Source: Neolewinella aurantiaca (lineage in GTDB: Bacteria > Bacteroidota > Bacteroidia > Chitinophagales > Saprospiraceae). Taken from it: a stretch of 64,000 nt of DNA. Both the position numbers and the translations under genes were made by a program. Positions within the stretch are counted from its first letter, which is position 1; each line of letters starts with the position of its first letter. The stretch is taken from contig NZ_VOXD01000011.1 in NCBI RefSeq assembly GCF_008014675.1, positions 104,146 through 168,145 on the forward strand, given 5' to 3'. Shown piece by piece: positions 18,356 to 28,329 of this stretch. A model generated the notes under the pieces. That model saw only the letters and a program-made list of their open reading frames with translations. It searched no databases and was not told the DNA's origin.

Positions 18356-19507
18356 ATGACACAACTCACAAATCAACGATTTCTTTTCCCCGAAAAAGCG
18401 GTTTCCGGCTACCTGAACGGTGCCAGCCGGTCTCCTCAGTTGAAAGCACTTGCCGCCGCGGCAAGACACGCCATCTGGTGGCGCGAGGAAAACGCCGGAA
18501 TGCCAATCCCTGCCTTCTTCGAGACGGTAAGTCTGGTGAAAGCGGAATTTGCCCAACTGATCAATTGCGCCGAGCCCGATCGCATTGCGGTGCTGCCGTC
18601 CACCAGCTACGGTATCGCTACGGCTGCCAAAAACCTGCCCCTGCAACAGGGGCAGAACATCATCGTCGCCGAAGATCAGTTCCCCAGTAACTACTATTCC
18701 TGGTTGGAGCGCTGCAAGGAAGTGGGCGCCGAACTTCGGGTCGTTGCCCGGCCCGAGCCGGGCGCAACGGATAGTTGGTCTGACCGTGTGCTTGCGGCCA
18801 TCGATCACAAAACAGCCGCCGTAGCCATCGCTCAGGTGCACTGGGCGGATGGCAGCTTGTTTGACCTAGCGGCGATCCGCGACCGCACGAACGATGTCGA
18901 CGCCTGGCTCATCATCGACGCAACGCAATCGGTCGGAGCCTTTCCCACCGATGTCTCCGCCCTTAAACCCGACGTGCTCTGCGCCGGCGGTTACAAATGG
19001 CTGATGGGCCCCTACGGTTGTGGCTACGCCTACTTCGGCGAGCGGATGGACGGCGGCACTCCGCTGGAGGAAAACTGGATCAACCGCGCCGGGAGCGAGG
19101 ACTTTCGTAACCTCGTCAATTACCGCGAAGAATACCGGCCACTGGCCGGTCGCTACTGCGTGGGGCAACAATCTAACTTCATCATGATGCCTATGCAGCT
19201 CGAAGGCCTGAAGCAGGTCAACGCGTGGGGAGCGGAAAACATTCAGGCGTACTGCAACGAGTTGTGGAGTGGAGTAGCGCCAATACTAGCGAACGTAGGC
19301 ATTGAACTGCCGGAGGAGCGGGCACATCACCTCGTCGGGCTAAAGCTCACCGACGATTTCGATCGGGATGTATTGTCCGCTGAATTCGAACGACGCGGAC
19401 TTTCACTCAGCTACCGGGGCGACGCCATCAGGGTTTCTCCGGGTTGTTATAACCTACCCGAAGAGCTCGCCGAACTTGCCGGAGCGTTCTTCAAGGCAGT
19501 CAAATAA
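18356..19507 (+). CDS. Class V aminotransferase-fold PLP enzyme
   Basis: A 383-residue protein of the NifS/aminotransferase class V fold. Visible: IAVLPSTSYGIATAAKNL (PLP phosphate region), WLIIDATQSVGAFPTDVSAL (cofactor aspartate), and CAGGYKWLMGPYGCGYAYF with the Schiff-base lysine. The line resembles cysteine desulfurase or kynureninase-type enzymes but lacks the mobile active-site cysteine loop that would identify a cysteine desulfurase, so the substrate is open. Monocistronic. Confidence 0.82.
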   Translation: MTQLTNQRFLFPEKAVSGYLNGASRSPQLKALAAAARHAIWWREENAGMPIPAFFETVSLVKAEFAQLINCAEPDRIAVLPSTSYGIATAAKNLPLQQGQNIIVAEDQFPSNYYSWLERCKEVGAELRVVARPEPGATDSWSDRVLAAIDHKTAAVAIAQVHWADGSLFDLAAIRDRTNDVDAWLIIDATQSVGAFPTDVSALKPDVLCAGGYKWLMGPYGCGYAYFGERMDGGTPLEENWINRAGSEDFRNLVNYREEYRPLAGRYCVGQQSNFIMMPMQLEGLKQVNAWGAENIQAYCNELWSGVAPILANVGIELPEERAHHLVGLKLTDDFDRDVLSAEFERRGLSLSYRGDAIRVSPGCYNLPEELAELAGAFFKAVK

Positions 19508-19555
19508 ACCGTAATCCTTGCTTCTGGTGGCTAAAATAGTCTGAAGCCAAAGGGC

Positions 19556-20809
19556 TTACTCTCCGAACGTCCGGCCGTGCTCCCGGGCCATCATTCCGTT
19601 GATGATGAACTGGTAGGCAAGCAAGCCGAAAAGCGCCAGATTGATGAGCAGCGATGAACCGGCAGGGATCCCAATCAGCGCAAAGCCCACCAAAGCGGCT
19701 GTATATATGGTCAGGAGGAGCCGTGGTTGTTTGCGTTTCGGCCGCAAGAAGCTGCCCAGCGGGATGGTCAGCATCACGAACGCTGCGGCGAACAGCTGAA
19801 AGGTGGAGAAACCAGTCGCGAGCCAGGCGATGCCCGATAGCAGGGCAAGCCCCAGCGATCCACCAACAAGGCTCGCCATGAGTTTATCGTCTTTGTCGAG
19901 CAACAGCCGGCCGTACTTATTGGTCAGCAGGTAAAAGTTCATCAGCGGGTCAATGATCCAGGTCAGCAGAAAAAGGAAGACCATGATGTAAACCAGCGGC
20001 ATGATGTACGGAGCGTACTCGGGGTTGGAGACTGCCTGGCGGTTGAGGAAGTTCACTCCGAACCACAGGCCGATCATGATGCCAAAACTCGCTCCGCCGG
20101 AGAGTTTCGACATGGCCTCCTGGTACTTGAAGTACATCCGATAGGGCCAGAACCTTGCCTTCAGCGCTTCCAGCATGGCGAAGCGGGCGAGTTGGTCGGT
20201 AGGGTTCAGGCTGAGGGCGTACTTGAGGCGCTCCAGCGCTTCGTCTACCTTGCCGTTCCGCAGGAGCTGGTATCCGTGGTTGGCGATGGTCGAACTGTCT
20301 TCGGGGTTGATGTGCAGCGCCTCCGAGATGGTGTCGTCGGTATCGGTTTTCCCAAGAAAACCACCGATGTAAATCTTCATGTTAAGCGCCTCGGTGTTCT
20401 GAGGGTTTACGGCGAGTGCTTCGTCAACGTAGTGGAGTGCCGCATCGTAATTGCGCTGGTCCAGCTTGGCTTTTGCCATCAGGGTATAAGCATCGTCGTC
20501 TTCGGCGTCCATTTCCATCAGCTGGCCGGCAAACTGCTCGGCAATCTTCGGTTTGCCGTCGTTCAGTTCAATAATAGCGGCCAGGCGGAGCACCATCGGG
20601 TTGTCGGGGTGCTCACTTAGTAGCGGACCGACCAGTTCCCGGGCGCGCTCCTTTTCCCCCATGTTAGAGAGTGTGTTTACGTAGTACAACTGCGCGATGG
20701 GCTCGTCCGGATGGTCAGCCAGGTAGGTCTCCAGCAGCGTCTTGCTCTCCGGCCAGCGGGCCTGGGACTGGAGGAGGTGGAGGCGTTCGATCAGGGCGTT
20801 TAGTTGCAT
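19556..20809 (-). CDS. TPR-repeat membrane protein
   Basis: 417 residues in two halves. The first ~215 are tetratricopeptide repeats (for example DAALHYVDEALAVNPQNTEAL and DEALERLKYALSLNPTDQLA), with a run of five or six units. The second half has about six hydrophobic segments and ends in MMAREHGRTFGE. The TPR part should face the cytoplasm and recruit a partner. Directly upstream on the same strand is an AAA+ ATPase whose N-terminus is also TPR-like, which suggests that the two work together, perhaps in membrane protein remodelling (inference). Confidence 0.78.
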   Translation of the reverse strand: MQLNALIERLHLLQSQARWPESKTLLETYLADHPDEPIAQLYYVNTLSNMGEKERARELVGPLLSEHPDNPMVLRLAAIIELNDGKPKIAEQFAGQLMEMDAEDDDAYTLMAKAKLDQRNYDAALHYVDEALAVNPQNTEALNMKIYIGGFLGKTDTDDTISEALHINPEDSSTIANHGYQLLRNGKVDEALERLKYALSLNPTDQLARFAMLEALKARFWPYRMYFKYQEAMSKLSGGASFGIMIGLWFGVNFLNRQAVSNPEYAPYIMPLVYIMVFLFLLTWIIDPLMNFYLLTNKYGRLLLDKDDKLMASLVGGSLGLALLSGIAWLATGFSTFQLFAAAFVMLTIPLGSFLRPKRKQPRLLLTIYTAALVGFALIGIPAGSSLLINLALFGLLAYQFIINGMMAREHGRTFGE

Positions 20810-20843
20810 GGAGGAGAGTAAAAGGGGAACGAGGGAGGTAAGG

Positions 20844-20862
20844 GGCGGGGCCGCAGGTGCAG
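20844..20862 (+). repeat. Dispersed 19-mer, copy 7
   Basis: GGCGGGGCCGCAGGTGCAG, two mismatches. Lies in the 80-base gap between the AAA+ gene and the TPR membrane protein gene. Confidence 0.8.
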
Positions 20863-20889
20863 GGGTGGGGACGGGGCGAGCCCCTTCGG

Positions 20890-22212
20890 TTACTTTAAAT
20901 ACTTGAGGATGTCATCGTACAACCCTCCTTTATTGGCAAACATAGCGTAATTCTTTGCGGTCGTGAACCACTCCGCAGTGGAAGGACGATGCTGGTCGGC
21001 TCCCCGCAGGAGGTCTTTTGTTGTGATGGGGCGGGGAACTCCGGTTTTGATGGCTTCTTCGAGGATACCTTCTACTGCAATATCGACGACAGCGTTAAGA
21101 TCTGCTCCCGAAAAGTCTTTGGTCCGCTTGGCTACCTTGGCGAAATCAATTTTCTCGTTTGGCTTGTCGGCAACCTTGAGTTTCAGGATGGCCTCACGGC
21201 CAGCTGCGTCGGGCGGCGGAACGAAGATGATCCGGTCGAAACGGCCGGGCCGGCGAAAGGCCGTGTCCAGGTGCCAGGGTACGTTGGTTGCGCCAATGAT
21301 GAGCAAGCCATCGTTGTTGGAACTGATGCCGTCCAGTTCGGAAAGGAACTGGTTGATTACGTTGCGGCCTGCGCTTTGCTTCATGTCCGAACGCTTAGCG
21401 CCAAGGGCGTCGACTTCGTCGAAGAACAGAACGCACGGCTTCTTCTCGCGGGCGAGGTCGAAGTAGCTGGCCAGTTGTTTCTCGCTGTTCCCAACCCACA
21501 TGTCCAGAATGTCGTTGAGGCCAACGCTGATGAAATTGGCATCTATTTGCCCGGCGGTAGCGCGGGCGATGAACGTTTTCCCACAACCCGGGGGGCCGTA
21601 CAAAAGGATTCCTCCTCCTACTTTTTTGCCGTAGCTGCGGTAGAGCTCTGCGTGTTGCAAAGGTTGGATGATCTTAAGGTCGATCTCCCGTTTTACGGTT
21701 TCCATCCCACCAACATCGCTGAAGTCCATATTGGGCTTGCTGAGCAAGCGCTCGTCTTCATCGTCGTCCTCAAATTCGAAGTTGAAATCGTCGGCTTCAA
21801 ACGTGGAAGGTTGGCGGAAGGCCTGGTCGAGCTCGTTATCGGCAAGAAGGATGTTGTCTTCAATCGCACTGCGGTAAAGCATTCCCGCGCGCTCGAGATC
21901 GTTGTCTTTAAGGTAGCAGCGGGCAATGATCAGGCGGGTTTCCGGGGTGAGCAGTTCCGGATGACCGAGTTCCTCGAAGATGATGAGGCAGGCTGAATTT
22001 TTGTCCTGAGCATGGTAGACTTCGATGAGGGCCTGTTTCAGGTCCAGGTCGTGCGGCTCCAGCTTCATCAGGGTGTTGATTTCGCGTTCCAGTTCACGCT
22101 CGAAACCGGATAAACCCCGGAGCTTGTTGATAAGCAGGCGGCGTATATAGGCGTTTTCCGGGCTTGCTTTAAGGGCGTCCCGGAGATCTTGTAGTTCTTT
22201 ATCTGGTGTCAT
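20890..22212 (-). CDS. AAA+ ATPase with TPR-like N-terminus (Cdc48/FtsH-type module)
   Basis: 440 residues from the ATG at 22212 (MTPDKELQDLRDALKASPENAY); an earlier in-frame codon at 22323 adds an unlikely lead. Residues 1 to ~135 are helical repeats with TPR-like spacing. From about residue 165 there is a single AAA module: GPPGCGKTFIARATA (Walker A), PCVLFFDEVDALG (Walker B), LLIIGATNVPW (sensor 1), FRRPGRFDRIIFVPPP (arginine fingers) and FSGADLNAVVDIA (second region of homology). There is no protease domain. It is likely an unfoldase or remodeller, paired with the downstream TPR membrane protein. Confidence 0.85.
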   Translation of the reverse strand: MTPDKELQDLRDALKASPENAYIRRLLINKLRGLSGFERELEREINTLMKLEPHDLDLKQALIEVYHAQDKNSACLIIFEELGHPELLTPETRLIIARCYLKDNDLERAGMLYRSAIEDNILLADNELDQAFRQPSTFEADDFNFEFEDDDEDERLLSKPNMDFSDVGGMETVKREIDLKIIQPLQHAELYRSYGKKVGGGILLYGPPGCGKTFIARATAGQIDANFISVGLNDILDMWVGNSEKQLASYFDLAREKKPCVLFFDEVDALGAKRSDMKQSAGRNVINQFLSELDGISSNNDGLLIIGATNVPWHLDTAFRRPGRFDRIIFVPPPDAAGREAILKLKVADKPNEKIDFAKVAKRTKDFSGADLNAVVDIAVEGILEEAIKTGVPRPITTKDLLRGADQHRPSTAEWFTTAKNYAMFANKGGLYDDILKYLK

Positions 22213-22371
22213 GGTTGGGAAATAACGAATTTCGCTTGAGGGAAGTTTCTCCCGGCACAGGAAATGTATTCCGATGAATGCCCGCTGGAGATGCCATGCA
22301 AACTTACGGCTTGCTTCCCTCATTAATCCGGTTACCTGCTTGCCGCAGGAGCGTTATTCTATCAACCGGCC

Positions 22372-22390
22372 CGGCACCTGCGGCCGCGCC
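22372..22390 (-). repeat. Dispersed 19-mer, copy 8
   Basis: Minus-strand GGCGCGGCCGCAGGTGCCG; perfect for 17 bases, last two differ. It is the only feature I can name in the 348-base gap between the AAA+ gene and dnaK. No clear CIRCE or TAnnTTTG element was found ahead of dnaK. Confidence 0.8.
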
Positions 22391-22560
22391 CACGTCTGAC
22401 AAAATGACGCAAGGGCAGGGGGGCGCGGTAAATACCGTCAGGTTTGCCAACAGCCGACGGAAAAACTGACACCTGAGGTGGTAAAGCTGGCACACGGCAC
22501 GGGAGTTGCTTTAGTTAGGTGACAAAAATTTCAACTTACAACCATTAAATATACAACCAC

Positions 22561-24468
22561 ATGAGTAAGATAATTGGTATCGATTTAGGTACAACCAACT
22601 CGTGCGTGGCGGTAATGGAGGGCAGCGAGCCCACCGTGATCTATAACGAAGAAGGTCGTAACACCACCCCTTCTATCGTAGCCTTTCTGGACGGCGGCGA
22701 ACGCAAAATCGGCGAGCCCGCTAAACGCCAGGCGATCACCAACCCGACGCGTACCGTAGCATCCATTAAGCGCTTTATGGGTATGCGTTTCGATGAAGCT
22801 AAGAACGACGTAGGCCGCGTGGCTTACAAAGTCGTGAAAGGCGATAACGGCGTTGCCCGCGTAGACATCGACGGCCGTCTCTACACGCCGCAGGAGGTCA
22901 GCGCAATGGTGCTCCAGAAAATGAAGAAAACTGCCGAAGACTTTCTCGGTAGCGAAGTGACCGAAGCAGTAGTAACTGTACCGGCTTATTTTAACGACTC
23001 TCAGCGCCAGGCAACGAAAGAAGCCGGTGAGATCGCCGGACTGAAAGTTCGTCGTATCATCAACGAGCCAACCGCAGCAGCACTGGCTTACGGTCTGGAT
23101 AAGCGCTCTAAGGACATGACCATCGTGGTATATGACCTCGGTGGTGGTACGTTCGACGTTTCCATCCTCGACCTCGGCGACGGCGTTTTCGAAGTGAAAT
23201 CAACCAACGGTGATACTCACCTCGGTGGTGATGACTTCGACCGCGTACTGATCGATTTCCTTGCCGGTGAATTCAAGAGCCAGGAAAACATCGACCTGAC
23301 GAAGGACCCAATGGCACTGCAGCGCCTCAAAGAAGCCGCGGAGAAAGCCAAGATCGAGCTTTCTTCCAGCACAGAAACGGAGGTTAACCTTCCTTACATC
23401 ACTGCTGTCGACGGTGTGCCTAAGCACCTTGTCGTGAAAATCAGCCGTGCTAAGTTCGAGCAACTCGCCGACGATCTCGTTCAGCGTACCCTCAAACCTT
23501 GTGCTGAAGCACTGAAAGATGCCGGCCTTACCAATTCCGACATCGACGAAGTAATCCTTGTTGGTGGTTCTACCCGAATCCCTCGCATCCAGGAAGCCGT
23601 TGAGAAGTTCTTCGATAAGAAGCCTAATAAAGGTGTAAACCCCGACGAAGTAGTAGCCATTGGTGCCGCTATCCAGGGTGGTGTCCTTTCCGGAGACGTG
23701 AAAGACGTCCTTCTCCTCGACGTAACCCCTCTGAGCCTCGGTATCGAAGTGATGGGTGGTATGTTCGACAAAGTGATCGAAGCAAACACTACTATTCCTT
23801 CCAAGAAGTCGAAGGTTTACTCTACCGCCGCCGACAACCAGCCGAGCGTGGAAATTCACGTGCTGCAGGGTGAACGCTCGATGAGTAAGGACAACCGTCC
23901 TATCGGTCGCTTCGTACTCGGAGACATCCCGCCCGCACCGCGTGGTACACCTCAGATCGAAGTAACCTTCAACCTGAACGCCGACGGTCTGCTCGAGGTA
24001 TCGGCCAAAGACAAAGGCACTGGTAAAGAAACCAGCATCAAAATCGAAGCTGGTACCGGACTGAGCGAAGAAGACATCGCACGCATGAAGGCTGAGGCTG
24101 AAGCAAATGCCGATGCCGATGCAGAAGCTAAAGAGCGTGTCGAAAAACTCAATGCTGCCGACCAGCTGGTTTTCCAAACCGAAAAGCAAGTGAAGGAGTA
24201 CGGTGAGAAGATTCCTGCTGACAAGAAGGAAGCTATCGAAACGGCTCTGACCGAGCTTAAGGAGGCCCACAAATCTGAGGACCTCGCTAAAGTGGAAACC
24301 GCTACCGAAACGCTGACCGCAGCGTGGAACGCTGCCAGCCAGGACATCTACCAGGCCCAACAGGCTGCCGGTGGAGAAGCCGGAGCTGACGCGACCGCAG
24401 GAGGAGCTTCTGACGGAGGTGCCGACGACGTACAGGACGTTGAATTCGAAGAAGTAGAGGGTAAGTAA
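22561..24468 (+). CDS. dnaK: Chaperone DnaK (Hsp70)
   Basis: Complete at 635 residues. N-terminal ATPase motifs: [41 protein letters not shown] and [15 protein letters not shown]. Substrate-binding domain: [17 protein letters not shown]. The C-terminal lid ends in a Gly/Ala-rich tail and an acidic end [12 protein letters not shown], as usual for DnaK. It refolds proteins together with DnaJ and GrpE, neither of which is adjacent. Codon use is strongly biased, consistent with high expression. A strong terminator follows. Confidence 0.99.
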   Translation: MSKIIGIDLGTTNSCVAVMEGSEPTVIYNEEGRNTTPSIVAFLDGGERKIGEPAKRQAITNPTRTVASIKRFMGMRFDEAKNDVGRVAYKVVKGDNGVARVDIDGRLYTPQEVSAMVLQKMKKTAEDFLGSEVTEAVVTVPAYFNDSQRQATKEAGEIAGLKVRRIINEPTAAALAYGLDKRSKDMTIVVYDLGGGTFDVSILDLGDGVFEVKSTNGDTHLGGDDFDRVLIDFLAGEFKSQENIDLTKDPMALQRLKEAAEKAKIELSSSTETEVNLPYITAVDGVPKHLVVKISRAKFEQLADDLVQRTLKPCAEALKDAGLTNSDIDEVILVGGSTRIPRIQEAVEKFFDKKPNKGVNPDEVVAIGAAIQGGVLSGDVKDVLLLDVTPLSLGIEVMGGMFDKVIEANTTIPSKKSKVYSTAADNQPSVEIHVLQGERSMSKDNRPIGRFVLGDIPPAPRGTPQIEVTFNLNADGLLEVSAKDKGTGKETSIKIEAGTGLSEEDIARMKAEAEANADADAEAKERVEKLNAADQLVFQTEKQVKEYGEKIPADKKEAIETALTELKEAHKSEDLAKVETATETLTAAWNAASQDIYQAQQAAGGEAGADATAGGASDGGADDVQDVEFEEVEGK

Positions 24469-24558
24469 TTCCCCCTGCTGCGAGAAGAGCTGCTGATGTT
24501 TACATCGTCTTGCGGTTCATGATTCAAAGAATTCCCTTCGGGACTTCAAGATAATATT

Positions 24559-24588
24559 AGCCCACTGAACTTAATTGTTCAGTGGGCT
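24559..24588 (+). terminator. Intrinsic terminator of dnaK
   Basis: A perfect 12-bp stem (24559-24570 with 24577-24588), 6-base loop and T-rich tail (TTTGTTGTTTT), 90 bases after the dnaK stop. Confidence 0.9.
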
Positions 24589-24599
24589 TTTGTTGTTTT

Positions 24600-25117
24600 A
24601 TGCCTGGGGGTGAGTGTGCCAGAGGTGGCGATTATTCAGGCTATGCAATAAACAGTTTGGTGTTTAACGAAAATCAGTAACGGGAAATATAAAAGCACCA
24701 GACCTTTGATTTGAAACAACCCATTTCATAAACTCACCTTGTCTCTTTACGCTCACCTGATTCTTTTCGCTTCCGCCAGGCTGGCCTTCTCTACCTGCAA
24801 TTGTTTCCGGTCGGTGATGCTGCTGTTATCGCGTCGTCACCATACCTCGAAAACAGCTTGCCTGATTTGCCGCGACGCTGAATAGCTCGGCAGCAGGTGC
24901 AGAAATGTACAGAGATGAGCGGAGCGATAAGCATACCCGCTTCGCGGCTCAGCAACGACTGATAGTACACTGTATCCAGCGTGACGCTGGTGAGGCAAGC
25001 CTTTTGATAGAAGATGTCCGCCGTTATAAGCGCTTCTTAGGAATACACAATCCGGTAGGGGAAAAGCGATGGTTTGACTTACTTGTTTTACTTCACCCCT
25101 AAGAAAATCATTCGCTG
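24600..25117. other. Intergenic region, no supported gene
   Basis: About 520 bases between the dnaK terminator and the response regulator. A 65-codon open frame at 24905 has no signal, motif or good composition, and I do not call it. A partial match to the dispersed 19-mer core (GCAGGTGCAG, near 24892) lacks the left half. Confidence 0.4.
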
Positions 25118-25139
25118 TAAATTTGTGCTGTTAAATTTG
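25118..25139 (+). promoter_or_regulatory. Two tandem -7 boxes before the response regulator
   Basis: TAAATTTG occurs twice, at 25118-25125 and 25132-25139, both exact matches to TAnnTTTG and 14 bases apart. Neither has a good -33 element, which would fit activator-dependent promoters such as autoregulation. The second lies 25 bases before the start codon. Confidence 0.45.
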
Positions 25140-25163
25140 AAATAGGATAAAACAAGCGAAAAG

Positions 25164-25868
25164 ATGAAAGGCAGAGTACTGGTGGTAGAAGACGACCGTG
25201 ACATAATAGAGCTCCTGCGTATACATCTTGCGGATCTGGGGTACGAGATTGAAGCAGTAGAGGATGGCAAAAAGGGCCTCGCAGCGGCCCTGAAGGGAGA
25301 GTACAGCCTGATTATTCTCGACATTATGCTTCCCTCAATGGACGGAACAGAAATCTGCCGGCGTCTCCGGGGCAGGGATATTGCCGCTCCTGTTCTGATG
25401 CTGACCGCAAAATCCGAGGAATTCGATAAAGTGCTGGGATTGGAGATGGGGGCGGATGATTACATCACCAAACCATTTTCGATCCGTGAATTCATCGCCA
25501 GAGTGAAGGCCTTAATGCGCAGGGTCGAAAGATCTGGTGCAGAGGACGCCACCGCGGAGAATCCGGTGTACACCTACGGTGACCTCACGATCGATCTCGA
25601 TAAACGTCGGGTTACCAGCGCGGGTGCCAGAATTGATCTCTCCCCGAAAGAATTCGAATTATTGAGCCTGATGGCGGCTAATCCCGGTAAAAGCTACGAC
25701 CGGTCAAAATTACTGAGCCTTATTTGGGGCTACGACTTCGATGGGTACGAACACACCGTCAACTCCCACATCAATCGCTTGCGTACTAAAATAGAGCCCG
25801 ATCCCGCCAAGCCTATTTACATTCTCACCAACTGGGGAGTCGGGTACCGGTTCAATGAAGATTTATAA
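25164..25868 (+). CDS. OmpR/PhoB-type response regulator (orphan)
   Basis: 234 residues. Receiver domain 1-~120 with the acidic pair VVEDDRD at the N-terminus, phosphoacceptor Asp53 in IILDIMLPSMDG, and the conserved lysine in DYITKPFS. The C-terminal winged-helix domain (~135-234) has LSPKEFELLSLMAANPGK, SLIWGYDFDGYEHTVNSHINRLRTKIE and the final GVGYRFNE. It is a two-component transcription factor, but no histidine kinase lies beside it; the neighbour is a converging DUF2254 gene. Confidence 0.92.
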   Translation: MKGRVLVVEDDRDIIELLRIHLADLGYEIEAVEDGKKGLAAALKGEYSLIILDIMLPSMDGTEICRRLRGRDIAAPVLMLTAKSEEFDKVLGLEMGADDYITKPFSIREFIARVKALMRRVERSGAEDATAENPVYTYGDLTIDLDKRRVTSAGARIDLSPKEFELLSLMAANPGKSYDRSKLLSLIWGYDFDGYEHTVNSHINRLRTKIEPDPAKPIYILTNWGVGYRFNEDL

Positions 25869-25894
25869 GCGCAAGCCGGCGCTGAAAAATCCAC

Positions 25895-27256
25895 CTAAGG
25901 ATTGATGCCGGGTTCTTCGAGGTGAGGATCCAACAGGAAGTCAGTGTCCTCAAGCAACTGCTTTAACATAGCGCGGTGTGCTTTGATTTCGCTGGCGATG
26001 ACTTTTCGATCCGCAGAATTGAGGATATGGTCCCGGGCGTCATCCAACAAGGCACGCAATTCCCTGCGGATCGCTTTTTGGTGGGCAAGGCTGTCTCCCG
26101 CTGCTCCAAGGAGGTGAAACAGCATTTGAAATAGCCTGCGAACCACGGTGGTGTCTGATTTACAGTACTGCCGTAGTTGTTGCATAACCGTTGCCAGCAC
26201 GTCTGAAAAATGGTGGCCTGCCAGCCATACATCTCCACCATCCTCATCTTCAGCCTGGTAAAAGTTGTATTCGGGGAGATACATCAACCTTAGGAGCAGT
26301 CCGGTTAAGCGGTCCATCACATCGATGGCTGTGCCGGGGTCGTTGATACCAGGAGACATAGCCTTGACCGCGATTTCGGTCAACAGACGGACCGGGGGGA
26401 GCCTCCAGTCGGTAAACTTTTGCCGGATAGGAGAAACGGCTTGCAGGGCTTCTTTAACTGCCTCCTGATCGAGTTTATGTCTGCTCTGAATGAGCGGATA
26501 GTTGCGGGGAACAAACATTCCTCTGGCCGTACCTATGTAAAAAGAGGTGTCGTGTTTTGTTGCGAGCATAGAGAGTTGATGATAGTTCACCACCCCTATG
26601 TACCCTCCGATGGGAGATGGAATCGCGTACCAGTCAGCTAAGCCCTCCGGAAGGCTACGTTCCGCAAATCCCGCTTTGTCGTGAGCGCCGTCGATGGCGT
26701 TTATTCCTTTCCTGTAGACCTCTTCAATGATGTTCGAAACCTGTATTTTGTTAGAGATAGTGGTAACAAAATACAGGAAGAGCATCAGGCAGCCTACGCC
26801 GAGAAGCAAACACAACAGAACGGAAAGGTTAGGGATGTAGCCCTCGTCGTCTCCCCGGATGCTCAGCAAAACAATAATACTGAGGATGATAACGGCGAGG
26901 TAGGTTCCCATCACAAATTGCAAAGACCTGCTTCCTGTGAAATAGGGAAGTAGTCGGGGGCTGTAGCTGTTGGCCACCTGGCTGAACAGCGTCATCATTT
27001 GGGTAAAGGTGAAGACCGTGAGGGTAATGAGCCCTCCGATTATCAGGGTAAGTACCGATCTGGCTGTCTCCTGACTGCTCAGAATCGCAGAAGGAAGCAG
27101 ATCCGTTATTTTACGGCTGATGTCAGTGTTCAATTCGAGGTAAAAGAGCGCCGCACCAGCAAAAAAGGAGGCGAACATCATCGGTAGCGGCAGAAAAGCA
27201 AGGCTTTGCAGGGCCGTCCGTCCCCAGCTGAGGATGTTTCGATAAAGTTGTTGCAT
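25895..27256 (-). CDS. DUF2254 family membrane protein
   Basis: 453 residues. Four N-terminal hydrophobic segments occur in the first ~170 residues, including ARSVLTLIIGGLITLTVFTFTQMMTLFSQVANSYSPR, divided by family-typical residues, then YLAVIILSIIVLLSI. A large soluble part follows with IAVKAMSPGINDPGTAIDVMDRL, a stretch typical of DUF2254. The function of the family is not established; the membrane part faintly resembles channels. It appears monocistronic. Confidence 0.82.
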   Translation of the reverse strand: MQQLYRNILSWGRTALQSLAFLPLPMMFASFFAGAALFYLELNTDISRKITDLLPSAILSSQETARSVLTLIIGGLITLTVFTFTQMMTLFSQVANSYSPRLLPYFTGSRSLQFVMGTYLAVIILSIIVLLSIRGDDEGYIPNLSVLLCLLLGVGCLMLFLYFVTTISNKIQVSNIIEEVYRKGINAIDGAHDKAGFAERSLPEGLADWYAIPSPIGGYIGVVNYHQLSMLATKHDTSFYIGTARGMFVPRNYPLIQSRHKLDQEAVKEALQAVSPIRQKFTDWRLPPVRLLTEIAVKAMSPGINDPGTAIDVMDRLTGLLLRLMYLPEYNFYQAEDEDGGDVWLAGHHFSDVLATVMQQLRQYCKSDTTVVRRLFQMLFHLLGAAGDSLAHQKAIRRELRALLDDARDHILNSADRKVIASEIKAHRAMLKQLLEDTDFLLDPHLEEPGINP

Positions 27257-27315
27257 AGGTCAGATGGGGAGAGGATTTCTCTCATGAAAGGTGAGCGTCG
27301 TCCTTATTGTTCACC

Positions 27316-28170
27316 TCACTTTCCCAGGTCTACAAATATACCGGCTGAGTAAGCCGGTGCTGCCGCTATGATTCTTCCCGATAGCGCCGTGGCTGCGCCG
27401 GCGCTCAAACCTATTTTATCGGTGACGTAAACGTTGACCTCTCCTCCCAGGCTCAGGTATTCGGCATTGTTGCTGAATACACTGGTTGAACTGAAGGTGG
27501 CTGCTGTTTCTCCGTTTTGGAAAGACTCACTACCGGTTAGCCGGCCGATTAGCCAGACCCTTCGGTCAGCTAAAGCATAACCAGCCTCCAGGCCAAATCT
27601 GAGTTCATCACTAAAGCCGTTTGTGCGATTGTTCACCCCGAATGAAGCCGTAGCGTATGCATTATTGCCGAGACTTCTCCCTGCGCTTAATTCCAGCATC
27701 TGATTAAATTCACCATCTCCGGTTTGCAGGTTGTTGAGTTCACCACCCCGGTCTTCTCCCAGGGGGAGACCAAGCGTTAGAGTTAGTGCGACAGGGAATT
27801 TCGCTCCGGGCTTATTTAGTCCGTAACGCAGAGCAATATCGGCATCGCCCAAACCGCTAATGGCTTCTCCGGGCGTAAGAACATCGCCCCGGGTCCCGGA
27901 AACTTGTTCGTTGATTACGTTTCGGCTGTAAAACGGCAGGTTGACAACGGCGGTGAAACGATCGGTCAGGCCATACTCGCCGTAAATGGCAGTATTGTAA
28001 AGGCCAAGAGTCGCGTTTGGGTCTAACTCGCCCGTACTGGTGTAGTGCTCATCGAAACGTAACCAGAATTCGTACAACTTAAGGTAGCCGTCTCCTTTAG
28101 CCCGGGGCCAGGGGCCGGCACTGAGGGATGTGGCGATGGTAACAAGAAATAATAGAATGAAGCTGCGCAT
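27316..28170 (-). CDS. Outer-membrane beta-barrel protein
   Basis: 284 residues with a Sec signal peptide (MRSFILLFLVTIATSLSAG, cut after Ala). The rest alternates polar and hydrophobic residues with frequent aromatic and glycine positions, such as YGEYGLTDRFTAVVNLPFY, DADIALRYGLNK and FPVALTLTLGLPLGE. This recalls the MetA-pathway/SphA-like outer-membrane family often found in heavy-metal or aromatic-compound settings. It ends in a hydrophobic-aromatic strand (AGIFVDLGK). Substrate unknown. Confidence 0.7.
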   Translation of the reverse strand: MRSFILLFLVTIATSLSAGPWPRAKGDGYLKLYEFWLRFDEHYTSTGELDPNATLGLYNTAIYGEYGLTDRFTAVVNLPFYSRNVINEQVSGTRGDVLTPGEAISGLGDADIALRYGLNKPGAKFPVALTLTLGLPLGEDRGGELNNLQTGDGEFNQMLELSAGRSLGNNAYATASFGVNNRTNGFSDELRFGLEAGYALADRRVWLIGRLTGSESFQNGETAATFSSTSVFSNNAEYLSLGGEVNVYVTDKIGLSAGAATALSGRIIAAAPAYSAGIFVDLGK

Positions 28171-28303
28171 TATCGTGATCTTAGTTTGTCGTAAAGGTAT
28201 CTACAGACTGTCAGCATTCACGTATTAATTAATTAGGTCGTAGCCGGCCGACACTTTAGGACAGGTCCGGGTTTTACTTTCAGGACGTCTGTAAACAAAA
28301 AAA

Positions 28304-28329
28304 CAGCGGCCCCCAAATAAGGGCCGCTG
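28304..28329 (-). terminator. Bidirectional intrinsic terminator
   Basis: A perfect 9-bp GC-rich stem (CAGCGGCCC at 28304-28312, GGGCCGCTG at 28321-28329) flanked by A-run on the left and AAAAAAG on the right. On the minus strand it would end the mazG-LOG-pbpC transcript, 400 bases after pbpC. Confidence 0.75.

Noticed and set aside
24905..25102. A 65-codon frame ahead of the response regulator
   Set aside because: No motif, signal or ribosome-binding context; ends close to promoter elements of the next gene.
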